NCBI GenBank assembly: GCA_964370775.1
Contig: CAYJKT010000001.1
Coordinates: forward strand, 127,877 to 191,876
Source of the DNA: SIG603 sp964370775
Lineage (GTDB): Bacteria > Bacillota > Clostridia > Oscillospirales > Acutalibacteraceae
Direction of reading: 5' to 3'
Length of the DNA: 64,000 bases
Position numbers and translations under genes: made by a program. Below the pieces are notes generated by a model that had not been told where the DNA came from, ran no database searches, and worked only from the letters and a program-made list of their open reading frames with translations. Below, piece by piece: positions 33,676 to 41,780 of the stretch (position 1 is the first letter of the stretch; every line of letters begins with the position of its first letter).

Positions 33676-36600
33676 TTGTTTTATACAAATAAGATTACTG
33701 ACATGAACTTTAAACCGTATTACGAGCAATTGGAAAACATTCATGTTAATGTTTTACCAAACAGATCCTACTACGTGCCAAGCAGTGTGGAATATCCATG
33801 CGACATTATGGAGGATTCTGAAAATGTAACTATGTTGTCAGACAATGACTGGCTATTTAAGTTGTATGAGAACCCATTCGTAGTTGAGAAATTTTTCGAC
33901 GAAGAATTTGAAGAGGGCGAAAATTACGACCGAATTCCAGTGCCGTCTTGTTGGCAAATTTTAGGTTACGACCAACATGCGTACCAAAATGTTAGATTAC
34001 CTTATCCTTATGACCCTCCTTATGTACCTAACGAAAATCCAAGTGGTGCATATATTAAATATTTTTACATGACAGAAGAACAAGTTGCTAAAAAGAACTA
34101 CCTAAACTTCGAGGGTGTTGACTCTTGCTATTATGTTTGGGTAAATGGCGAATTTGTAGGCTACAGCCAAGTTTCTCACTCTACAAGTGAATTCGATATT
34201 TCAGATTTCTTGCGTGAGGGCGAAAATAAATTGTCAGTTCTAGTTTTAAAATGGTGTTCAGGCTCATACCTAGAAGACCAAGATAAACTAAGAATGAGTG
34301 GTATTTTTAGAGATACATATATCATTACAAGATCTGAAAATCATATCAGAGATTTCTATGTTAAAACTCCTTTAACAAATGATTATAAAGATGCAAAAAT
34401 CAACCTTTGTGCTGAGTGGAACGGAACTGCAAAACAGGCTACCGTTACTTTGCTAGACCCTAATGAACAAGTAATGGAGACAAAAGAGCTTGCAGACGGA
34501 AAAGTAAGCTTTGATGTTCCTAATGCTACACTTTGGAATGCTGAAAACCCACAACAATACACACTTATTATCGCAACTGACGATGAGAGCATTGTGCAAA
34601 AAGTTGGTGTGAGAGCATTTGAAGTTAAAGGTAATTTGTTCTTAGTTAATGGCGTTAAAGTTAAATTTAAAGGCGTTAACAGACACGACAGCGACCCGTT
34701 CACAGGTTACGTAATTGATCGTGGACAACTATTGAGCGATTTATCTATAATGAAACAAAACAATGTTAATGCTATTAGAACAAGCCATTATCCTAATGCA
34801 CCTTGGGCTACTCAATTATATAGCGAGCTAGGGTTCTATGTAATTAACGAGAGCGACATTGAAACACATGGTACTATCACTATTTATGGTGGTGGACATG
34901 TATATAGTTATGACTCTGAATTTAAAGAAGATAAAACTTTTGGCGCACTTTGCCATGATGTAAGATACGAAGAAAGCTTTGTTGACCGTATTAGAAGAAA
35001 TGTTCAAAGAGACAAAAACAACGCTTGTGTTGTTATGTGGTCTTTGGGTAATGAAAGTGGATACGGACCTAACATGGAAAAAGCAGCTGCATGGATTAAA
35101 GAATTTGACAAAGAAATGTTAGTTCATTATGAGAGCAGTATTTACCAATTAATCGGTTATAACAATGATATTTCTAATATCGACGTATATTCTCGTATGT
35201 ATGCTCCTACTGAAGCAATCGAAGAATATATGAACGGTGGTATTGATATTCCGTTTGTTCAATGCGAATTTGTTCACGCAATGGGTAATGGCCCTGGTGA
35301 TATTGAAGATTACATGGAGCAAATGTATAAATACGATGGTTTCTGTGGTGGATTTGTTTGGGAATGGTGCGACCATGCAGTTTACATGGGTAAAACTGCT
35401 GAGGGCAGAGACAAATACTTCTACGGTGGAGACTGGGGCGAGTTCCCACACGAAGGTAACTTCTGTATGGACGGACTTGTTTACCCGAACAGAAAACCTC
35501 ACACTGGCTTGCTAGAGTGGAGAAACTGCGTAAGACCTGCTAGAGCTTATGCTGTAGACATGGAAAACGGAATCGTTAAAATTCAAAATAAACTAGACTT
35601 CACAAACCTACAAGACGCTATCACTGCTTATTATGAGGTTTCTCTAAACGGTGATGTAGTTGAAGTTGGAACAGTTGATGATTTAGATATCGAAGCACAT
35701 TGCGAAAAAGATATTAAAATTAACTACACAGTACCAGCTGATGGTGATGTGCGTCTAAGAATAGTGTATCTACAAAAAGATGAAACTTTCCTTGTACCAC
35801 AAGGTAGCGAGCTAGGTTTCGACCAACTTGTTGTACGTGAAGCAGAGCACGTTGAAGCTGTACCTGTTAAAGGTGAGTTCTGTGTTACAGAAGATGATAT
35901 TGCTGTTGTTATTACAGGCGATAAATTCAAATATACATTCAACAAACTAAGAGGCACATTCGAGAAAATGGTAAAAGATAATGTCACTATTTTGGATATG
36001 CCTATTGAGTATAATATTTGGAGAGCACCTACAGATAATGACAGAAACATTAGAGTAGAGTGGGAAAAAGCAGGGTATGATAGACAAACTATCAGAACAT
36101 ATAACACTACTGTAACAGAGGCTGATGGCGTTGTTACAATCGAAAATGAGCTTGCAATTTCTGCTGTTTATATCCAACATATTGTTGATGTAAAAACAGT
36201 TTGGACAGTTGATGGCAAAGGTTCTGTTAAAGTTGACATTAAAGGCAAAAGAAACAAAGACCTACCACACCTACCTCGTTTTGGTTTGCGTATGTTCTTG
36301 CCTATGGATTTCACAAGCTGTGATTACCTAGGATATGGCCCTTACGAGAGCTATATTGATAAGAGAAGAGCTTCTTATTATGCTAGATTTGTTGACTCAG
36401 TTGAGAATATGCACGAAGACTACATTAAACCACAAGAAAACGGAAGCCACTGGAATTGTAAAGAAGTTAACGTTGTAGACGTTGATGGTTATACAGTTAC
36501 AGCAAAAGGCGACGGATTTAGCTTTAATATTTCTGAGTATTCACAAGAAGACCTAGCTAATACTGCGCATAACTTTGAGCTAGATAAGAGCGGATTTACT

Positions 36601-36726
36601 GTTCTTTGTCTGGATGCAAGAATGTCTGGTATCGGTTCAGGAAGCTGTGGACCACAACTTAAAGAGAAATATCAAGTTAATGAAGAAGTTCTTGACTTCA
36701 CATTTGATTTAAGCTTTGGTAAATAA
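33676..36726 (+). CDS. lacZ: beta-galactosidase, glycoside hydrolase family 2
   Basis: Hydrolyses terminal beta-galactosides; no signal peptide, so cytoplasmic. The 1016-residue length matches large LacZ enzymes. Domains in order: sugar-binding jelly roll (IPVPSCWQILGYDQHAYQNV), immunoglobulin-like domain, TIM barrel (KGVNRHDSDPFTGYV; acid/base Glu in MWSLGNESGYG at about 460; nucleophile Glu in FVQCEFVHAMGNGPG at about 531), and C-terminal Bgal_small_N domain (WRAPTDNDRN, LGYGPYESYIDK). The start is TTG 33676, six bases after GAAGGGAG at 33663-33670; the first ATG is nine codons later without a site. Confidence 0.95.
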   Translation: MFYTNKITDMNFKPYYEQLENIHVNVLPNRSYYVPSSVEYPCDIMEDSENVTMLSDNDWLFKLYENPFVVEKFFDEEFEEGENYDRIPVPSCWQILGYDQHAYQNVRLPYPYDPPYVPNENPSGAYIKYFYMTEEQVAKKNYLNFEGVDSCYYVWVNGEFVGYSQVSHSTSEFDISDFLREGENKLSVLVLKWCSGSYLEDQDKLRMSGIFRDTYIITRSENHIRDFYVKTPLTNDYKDAKINLCAEWNGTAKQATVTLLDPNEQVMETKELADGKVSFDVPNATLWNAENPQQYTLIIATDDESIVQKVGVRAFEVKGNLFLVNGVKVKFKGVNRHDSDPFTGYVIDRGQLLSDLSIMKQNNVNAIRTSHYPNAPWATQLYSELGFYVINESDIETHGTITIYGGGHVYSYDSEFKEDKTFGALCHDVRYEESFVDRIRRNVQRDKNNACVVMWSLGNESGYGPNMEKAAAWIKEFDKEMLVHYESSIYQLIGYNNDISNIDVYSRMYAPTEAIEEYMNGGIDIPFVQCEFVHAMGNGPGDIEDYMEQMYKYDGFCGGFVWEWCDHAVYMGKTAEGRDKYFYGGDWGEFPHEGNFCMDGLVYPNRKPHTGLLEWRNCVRPARAYAVDMENGIVKIQNKLDFTNLQDAITAYYEVSLNGDVVEVGTVDDLDIEAHCEKDIKINYTVPADGDVRLRIVYLQKDETFLVPQGSELGFDQLVVREAEHVEAVPVKGEFCVTEDDIAVVITGDKFKYTFNKLRGTFEKMVKDNVTILDMPIEYNIWRAPTDNDRNIRVEWEKAGYDRQTIRTYNTTVTEADGVVTIENELAISAVYIQHIVDVKTVWTVDGKGSVKVDIKGKRNKDLPHLPRFGLRMFLPMDFTSCDYLGYGPYESYIDKRRASYYARFVDSVENMHEDYIKPQENGSHWNCKEVNVVDVDGYTVTAKGDGFSFNISEYSQEDLANTAHNFELDKSGFTVLCLDARMSGIGSGSCGPQLKEKYQVNEEVLDFTFDLSFGK

Positions 36727-36733
36727 TAAATAA

Positions 36734-36780
36734 AATTTAAGAGGCGACATTTTTAACCGAATGTCGCCTAAATTTATTTT
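36734..36780 (+). terminator. terminator after lacZ
   Basis: AGGCGACATT (36742-36751) pairs with AATGTCGCCT (36760-36769), extended by flanking AAATTTA/AAATTTA segments, then TTATTTT. Confidence 0.75.
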
Positions 36781-36794
36781 AAAGAGGTGGTATT

Positions 36795-37658
36795 ATCAAA
36801 CAAACAGAATACAGGTATTATGTGTCGGAGGATAATTATCCTTTTTTGATGCATGAAAAAGAATGGAATGAAAATTCGTTTATAGAAAAATCGACAGGTA
36901 GACTACACTTTCACAATTTGCTTGAGATAGGTTATTGTTATTCTGGCGAGGGTGTTGTATATATTAATAAAAAGCAGTTTAACTATAGCAAAGGCACGCT
37001 TATTATAGTTCCTAAAAATATGTCCCATGATGTAGTGTGTACATGTCAAAAAGAGAACCTATGGAGGTTTTTGTTTGTTGATGAAACTTTATTGTTAAAC
37101 TCCTTGTGCACAAAAAAACATGACTTAGATAAGCTTATAAATGTAATTAACGATAACTTCTTGGTTACAAATGAAACAACAGATAAAGACCTTGGTGATA
37201 CAGCAAAACAAATGTTTTTACATTTTGATACTAACAGTAGATTTCAAAAAGAAAGAGTATTTGCTGGCACACTTTCTCTTATATATCAGTTTGCTGATAC
37301 ACTTGAATTTGAAGAAAACATAGGTGTGATAACAGAGGAGAAAAGTGTAATTATTAATGTAATAGAGTATATCAACAATAATTATTCAGAGGATATTTCA
37401 GTGGCTAACATGGCAAAAGAATTTAATATTAGTGAAGCACATTTTAGAAAAATGTTTAAATATAAAATGAAGATTTCACCATTAGAATACCTAAATAAAA
37501 TTAGGATAAAAAATGTATGTGAAAAGCTTAGAAAAACAGATGAAAATATTATTGATATAGCTATGTCATGTGGGTATTCATCAGTTGCGACGTTTAATAG
37601 AAACTTTATCAAATACGTAAAATGTCGACCGAATGAATATAGGAAGGAAATTAGTTGA
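36795..37658 (+). CDS. AraC-family transcriptional regulator
   Basis: N-terminal cupin sensor domain (RLHFHNLLEIGYCYSGEG) and C-terminal double helix-turn-helix (about 190-285, with ISVANMAKEFNISEAHFRKM and IAMSCGYSSVATFNRNFIKY). Such regulators usually activate sugar genes; lacZ lies before it and a sugar importer after it. The first conventional start is GTG 36822, which has no ribosome binding site. AAAGAGGTGG at 36781-36790 is optimal for an ATC at 36795, which adds IKQTEYRYY to the cupin N-terminus. I prefer 36795 but cannot prove it. Confidence 0.85.
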   Translation: MKQTEYRYYVSEDNYPFLMHEKEWNENSFIEKSTGRLHFHNLLEIGYCYSGEGVVYINKKQFNYSKGTLIIVPKNMSHDVVCTCQKENLWRFLFVDETLLLNSLCTKKHDLDKLINVINDNFLVTNETTDKDLGDTAKQMFLHFDTNSRFQKERVFAGTLSLIYQFADTLEFEENIGVITEEKSVIINVIEYINNNYSEDISVANMAKEFNISEAHFRKMFKYKMKISPLEYLNKIRIKNVCEKLRKTDENIIDIAMSCGYSSVATFNRNFIKYVKCRPNEYRKEIS

Positions 37659-37885
37659 ATTTGTTACAAATCTGTTAAAATGTAATAAAGATTTTAATTT
37701 ATTTATTAATATATAGTGAAAAAGATGAAAAATGCACGTTTATGATAATATTTAAACCGAATTTGATAAGAAATTAATTGTGAATTATAGGATAATATCT
37801 ACATGTTCAAAAGATGAATTGAAATAAAAATTAGTTAATTTAACATATTCGATTCATCGTGTAAATTATTAAGGAGTGGAAAATT

Positions 37886-39241
37886 ATGTTTAAAAAAATT
37901 TTTGTATCATTACTAGCAGCATCAATGATGTTCTCAATGGTGTCTTGTACAACTCCAGCAGAGACTGAATCAAGCACAGATGAAACAACAGAATCTTCAG
38001 CTACTGAAAGCTCAGAAGCTACAGAGGAAGGCGAAGCTACAGAAGGCGCACAAAGTCTATCAGTTGCTTGTTGGGACCCAGCTTTCAACATGTACGCTAT
38101 GGAAGAAGCTGCAAAAGTTTACCAAGAGACAAATCCTGACTTTACACTAGATATTCAAGAAGTACCTTGGGAAGATCTACAAGCTAGACTTATAACAGCT
38201 GCTTCATCAGGAGATTCAAGCATTTTAACTGATATCTTCTTATTGCAAAACAATGCTTACCAAAAAAATGTAAGTAACTATCCAGACCTATTCACAGATT
38301 TAACTGGTTCAGCAGTTAACTTTGACGAATTTAACCAAGGTGTTTTAGCTTATTCAACTTATGACGGCAAAAACTATGGTGTTCCATTTGACAATGGTGC
38401 AGTTATCATGGCTTTAAGAACAGACTTACTAGCTAACGCTGGACAAACTGTTGAAGACTACACAGACATCACATGGTCTGAGTACATCGCTTTAGGCGAA
38501 GCTTATGTAGCAGCAAACAACATGCCATTGCTATCAGGTACTAATGACGGTGCTGATATCTTAATCATGATGATTAAATCAGCAGGCGTTAGCTTCTTTG
38601 ATGACGAAGGCAATGCGTACATAGAAGGCAACCCAGAACTAGCAGCAGCAGCTGAAATCTACAAACAACTTGTAGAAAAAGGCATTATGCAACAATACTC
38701 AAGCTGGGACGAATACGTTGCAGGTTTTGTTAACGGTAACGCAGGTGGCGTTATGAACGGTTGCTGGATCCTAGGTTCTATCCAAACAGCAGCAGACCAA
38801 TCAGGTAACTGGGCTGTAACAAATGTTCCAAAACTAGAAGGTTTTGATTCTGCTACAAACTACACAGAAAACGGTGGTTCAAGCTGGGCAGTTTCAGGTG
38901 CTTCTGAAAACAAAGATTTAGCTATTGACTTCTTAGCAAGCACATTCGGTGGTAGCGTAGAATTCTACGACACAATCCTTGGTCAATCAGGTGCATTAGC
39001 ACACTGGCAACCAGCAGCAGCAAGTGACGTTTACCAAGAACCATCAGAGTTCTTTGGCGGACAACCTATCTATGCTGACATCTCTGCATTCGCAGGCGAA
39101 GTTTTACCATTTAACACAGGTGTTTACTACTACGAAGGCCAAACAGCTCTAAACGTAGCTTCACAAAGCATCGTAACCGGTACTCCAATTGAAGATGCTC
39201 TAAAAACAGCACAAGAAGAACTAGAATTTAACATGGGCTAA
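37886..39241 (+). CDS. sugar ABC transporter substrate-binding lipoprotein
   Basis: Extracellular solute-binding protein family 1, 451 residues. A lipoprotein signal peptide ends at Cys21 (FSMVSC), followed by a Ser/Thr/Glu-rich linker to about residue 55. The mature part shows the family patterns DIFLLQNNAYQKNVSNYPD, YGVPFDNGAVIMALRTDLL and AGGVMNGCWILGS. Codon use is strongly biased to frequent codons, suggesting high expression. AAGGAGTGG before the ATG. Two permeases follow; galactosides are the likely cargo because of lacZ, an inference. Confidence 0.93.
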   Translation: MFKKIFVSLLAASMMFSMVSCTTPAETESSTDETTESSATESSEATEEGEATEGAQSLSVACWDPAFNMYAMEEAAKVYQETNPDFTLDIQEVPWEDLQARLITAASSGDSSILTDIFLLQNNAYQKNVSNYPDLFTDLTGSAVNFDEFNQGVLAYSTYDGKNYGVPFDNGAVIMALRTDLLANAGQTVEDYTDITWSEYIALGEAYVAANNMPLLSGTNDGADILIMMIKSAGVSFFDDEGNAYIEGNPELAAAAEIYKQLVEKGIMQQYSSWDEYVAGFVNGNAGGVMNGCWILGSIQTAADQSGNWAVTNVPKLEGFDSATNYTENGGSSWAVSGASENKDLAIDFLASTFGGSVEFYDTILGQSGALAHWQPAAASDVYQEPSEFFGGQPIYADISAFAGEVLPFNTGVYYYEGQTALNVASQSIVTGTPIEDALKTAQEELEFNMG

Positions 39242-39256
39242 TATAAACTGATATAT

Positions 39257-39309
39257 GGGCAACTTTTCCGTCCTAAAGCTTATTATAATAGCTAAACGGT
39301 AAGTTGCCC
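39257..39309 (+). promoter_or_regulatory. intercistronic hairpin between binding protein and permease
   Basis: GGGCAACTT (39257-39265) pairs with AAGTTGCCC (39301-39309), with an inner AGCT/AGCT pair. No T-run follows. Position and shape fit an mRNA-protecting or partial-termination hairpin that keeps the binding protein in excess over the permeases. Confidence 0.6.
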
Positions 39310-39349
39310 TATAATTATATGTGTTACAAAAATAATTGGAGGGATATGT

Positions 39350-40240
39350 ATGAAAAAACGCAAGGGTATGACCCTTTATGCTAGACAAAACCTAACAGGA
39401 TGGAGCTTTCTAACTCCGGCTGTTTTACTAATTGCACTAACTAGCTTCTACCCAATGATACAAGCAGTTATACTAAGTTTCCAAACTTCTAACGGCGTAA
39501 AAACTGAGTGGGCAGGACTTAGAAACTATGAAAGATTATTAAGCGATGGAACTTTTCATCAAGCTTTATTTAACAACTTCTTTTACCTAATAGTACAAGT
39601 GCCAATTATGCTTTTAATTGCATTAATTCTTGCTACTTTGCTTAATGGTAAAGACCTAAAATTTAAAGGCATATTCAGAACAGCGATATTCTTGCCATGT
39701 GCGACATCACTGGTTTCTTATGCACTTATTTTTAATACACTATTCCAACAAGATGGATTTATTAACAACACACTAATTAACATGGGACTTCTTGCAGAGC
39801 CTTTTAACTTCTTTGCAGATCCATGGGCTTCAAGAATTATTATTGTTGTGGCATTAGTATGGCGTTGGACAGGATACAACATGGTATTCTATCTAGCAGG
39901 ATTACAAAATATCGACTATTCAATTTATGAGGCAGCAAGAATAGATGGCGCATCAAGCGTACAAATATTCTCTAAAATTACAGTTCCTCTATTAAGACCA
40001 GTTATTTTGTTAACAGCAATTATGTCAACAAACGGTACTCTACAATTGTTTGATGAAAGCGTTAACTTAACAGGTGGCGGACCTGCAAACGCAACAATCA
40101 CTATGTCTCATTATATTTATGATACATCATTCTTACATTCTCCAAAATTAGGATATGCTGCGGCTTTATCAATAGTAGTTCTTCTATTAGTTGCTATCCT
40201 AGCGTTTATTCAAATGAGAGTAGGTGACAAACGTGACTAA
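39350..40240 (+). CDS. sugar ABC transporter permease (MalF type)
   Basis: A 296-residue permease with six membrane segments and the EAA loop YEAARIDGASSVQIFSKITV (about 194-213). It is preceded by GGAGGG at 39339-39344 and overlaps the second permease by 8 bases. It forms the importer channel with the next gene and the upstream lipoprotein. Confidence 0.94.
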   Translation: MKKRKGMTLYARQNLTGWSFLTPAVLLIALTSFYPMIQAVILSFQTSNGVKTEWAGLRNYERLLSDGTFHQALFNNFFYLIVQVPIMLLIALILATLLNGKDLKFKGIFRTAIFLPCATSLVSYALIFNTLFQQDGFINNTLINMGLLAEPFNFFADPWASRIIIVVALVWRWTGYNMVFYLAGLQNIDYSIYEAARIDGASSVQIFSKITVPLLRPVILLTAIMSTNGTLQLFDESVNLTGGGPANATITMSHYIYDTSFLHSPKLGYAAALSIVVLLLVAILAFIQMRVGDKRD

Positions 40241-41051
40241 AAAAAGATTAGCTAGCTTTGTTAGATACGCGTTTCTAACTATAGTTTCACTATTATCAGT
40301 TTTCCCACTGTACTGGATGTTCAGTGCGGCTACAAACACAAACTTAGACATTATTAGAGGTAAAATCATCCCTGGTACTGCGTTTATAGACAACTATAAC
40401 ACCATTATTGAAAGCTATCCTATGTTGTGGACAGCAATGGGAAACTCTTTCATGTACGCTTCTTGCATCACAGTTGCTTCTCTAATCATTTCATCTTTAG
40501 CAGGTTATGGTTTCGAGATCTATCACGATAAACACAAAGACAGAGTAATGGGTGTTTTGCTTATCGCAATGATGTTCCCATTTGCAGCAATTATGATTCC
40601 ACTTTTCACTTTGGTATCTGACATGGGCTTGTTGAACTCAGTTATCGGTTTCATCTTGCCAACAATAGCTACTCCGTTCCTAATCATGTTATTCCGTCAA
40701 AACTCAAGAAACTTCCCGCGTGAGATTATTGAGGCTGCTAGAATAGATGGAGTTGGAGAGGTTGCTATCTTCTTCAAAATGTTTATCCCAACAATGAAAT
40801 CAACGTATGCTGCTGCAATGACTATCGTGTTTATGAATGGTTGGAACAACTATCTATGGCCAAAAATCATTATGACAAGTGGCGATACTCTAACAATGCC
40901 AATGCTTACAGCTAACATCAAAGCAGGTTATGTTATCGACTACGGAATGCTAATGGCAGCTGTTTTACTAAGCACATTGCCTACAATCATAGTATTCTTC
41001 ATTCTACAAAAAAGCTTTGCAGAGGGTATTTCAGGCTCTGTTAAAGGTTAA
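40233..41051 (+). CDS. sugar ABC transporter permease (MalG type)
   Basis: A 272-residue inner membrane permease with the EAA loop IEAARIDGVGEVAIFFKMFI (about 167-186) and the C-terminal end QKSFAEGISGSVKG typical of the MalG class. GTG 40233 follows AGGTG at 40222-40226; the open frame reaches a GTG at 40224 with no site. No ATPase gene is present in the locus, so a shared MsmK-like ATPase elsewhere is expected. Confidence 0.94.
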   Translation: MTKKRLASFVRYAFLTIVSLLSVFPLYWMFSAATNTNLDIIRGKIIPGTAFIDNYNTIIESYPMLWTAMGNSFMYASCITVASLIISSLAGYGFEIYHDKHKDRVMGVLLIAMMFPFAAIMIPLFTLVSDMGLLNSVIGFILPTIATPFLIMLFRQNSRNFPREIIEAARIDGVGEVAIFFKMFIPTMKSTYAAAMTIVFMNGWNNYLWPKIIMTSGDTLTMPMLTANIKAGYVIDYGMLMAAVLLSTLPTIIVFFILQKSFAEGISGSVKG

Positions 41052-41088
41052 TATTAGAAAAATAATAAAAATACGATTACTGATAAAC

Positions 41089-41134
41089 AAACAGGCTAAT
41101 ACTTCATTCACTGTGAATGAGTATTAGCCTGTTT
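41089..41134 (+). terminator. terminator after the sugar importer genes
   Basis: Long near-perfect stem: AACAGGCTAATACT with TCATTCAC, loop T, GTGAATGA and GTATTAGCCTGTT. It ends with GTTTAATTTG. Confidence 0.8.
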
Positions 41135-41180
41135 AATTTGTATATATGATGTACGTATTCCTGTATTAAACCAATCAATT

Positions 41181-41204
41181 GTAGGGGACGGGTTGCCCGT
41201 CCCG
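41181..41204 (+). repeat. REP-like palindrome D
   Basis: GTAGG, then GGGACGGG (41185-41192), loop TTG, CCCGTCCC (41196-41203), G. Same GTAGGGGACG start and CGTCCCG end as palindromes B and C, with a shorter centre. Confidence 0.7.
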
Positions 41205-41229
41205 TTTCGGTAAATCGTTGTTTGTTACG

Positions 41230-41245
41230 GTAGGGGAGACCCTCC
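41230..41245 (+). repeat. REP-like element E, partial or diverged
   Basis: GTAGGGGAGACCCTCC shares GTAGGGGA with the other copies and can form a 4-base-pair hairpin. It is 26 bases after palindrome D, in the same orientation, between the importer genes and ilvN. Confidence 0.4.
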
Positions 41246-41279
41246 ACTGCGTATAATACTAAAAAATAATAACGTTAAT

Positions 41280-41765
41280 TTAGATAGCTCCAGCACCTTT
41301 TTGTAATGCAATAGTACCTGTTCGAGCAATCTCCAAAATACCAAAAGGTTTTAAAAGCTCAGAAAGTAGCTCTATTCTTTCGATTGTGTCAGAAATTTCT
41401 ATAGTTAAAGAAGTTCTTGAAATATCACAAATATTTCCTTGCATAACTCTTGCAATGTCTATAATCTCACCACGGTTTTTATCTGTGCAAGAAACCTTAA
41501 CAAGCATAAGCTCACGGCTGATATTTTCATCAGGTTTATACTCTCTAACCTTAATAACATCAACAAGCTTATTAAGTTGTTTTTCAACTTGCTCAACGAT
41601 ATAATCGTCGCCGTCAACAATGATTGTAATTCTTGATATAGTGGGGTCGTCAGTCACTCCAACAGCAAGGCTGTCTATATTAAAACCACGTCTTGAGAAA
41701 AGACCAGTTGCTCTTGATAAAACACCGGCTTGGTTCTCTACTAGAATAGAAATTGTATGTTTCAT
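41280..41765 (-). CDS. ilvN: acetolactate synthase small (regulatory) subunit
   Basis: ACT-domain subunit, 161 residues, which gives valine feedback to IlvB. The N-terminal ACT domain reads HTISILVENQAGVLSRATGL with RGFNIDSLAVG, followed by the family C-terminal domain (LMLVKVSCTDKNRGEIIDIA). It lies 15 bases after ilvB, with GGAGGGTC before the ATG. No other branched-chain genes are in the window. Confidence 0.96.
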   Translation of the reverse strand: MKHTISILVENQAGVLSRATGLFSRRGFNIDSLAVGVTDDPTISRITIIVDGDDYIVEQVEKQLNKLVDVIKVREYKPDENISRELMLVKVSCTDKNRGEIIDIARVMQGNICDISRTSLTIEISDTIERIELLSELLKPFGILEIARTGTIALQKGAGAI

Positions 41766-41780
41766 AATTTTGACCCTCCT

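Noticed and set aside
37840..38091. Minus-strand frame over the start of the substrate-binding protein gene
   Set aside because: It is the mirror of the Ser/Thr/Glu-rich linker; the + strand frame has a lipoprotein signal and ribosome binding site.
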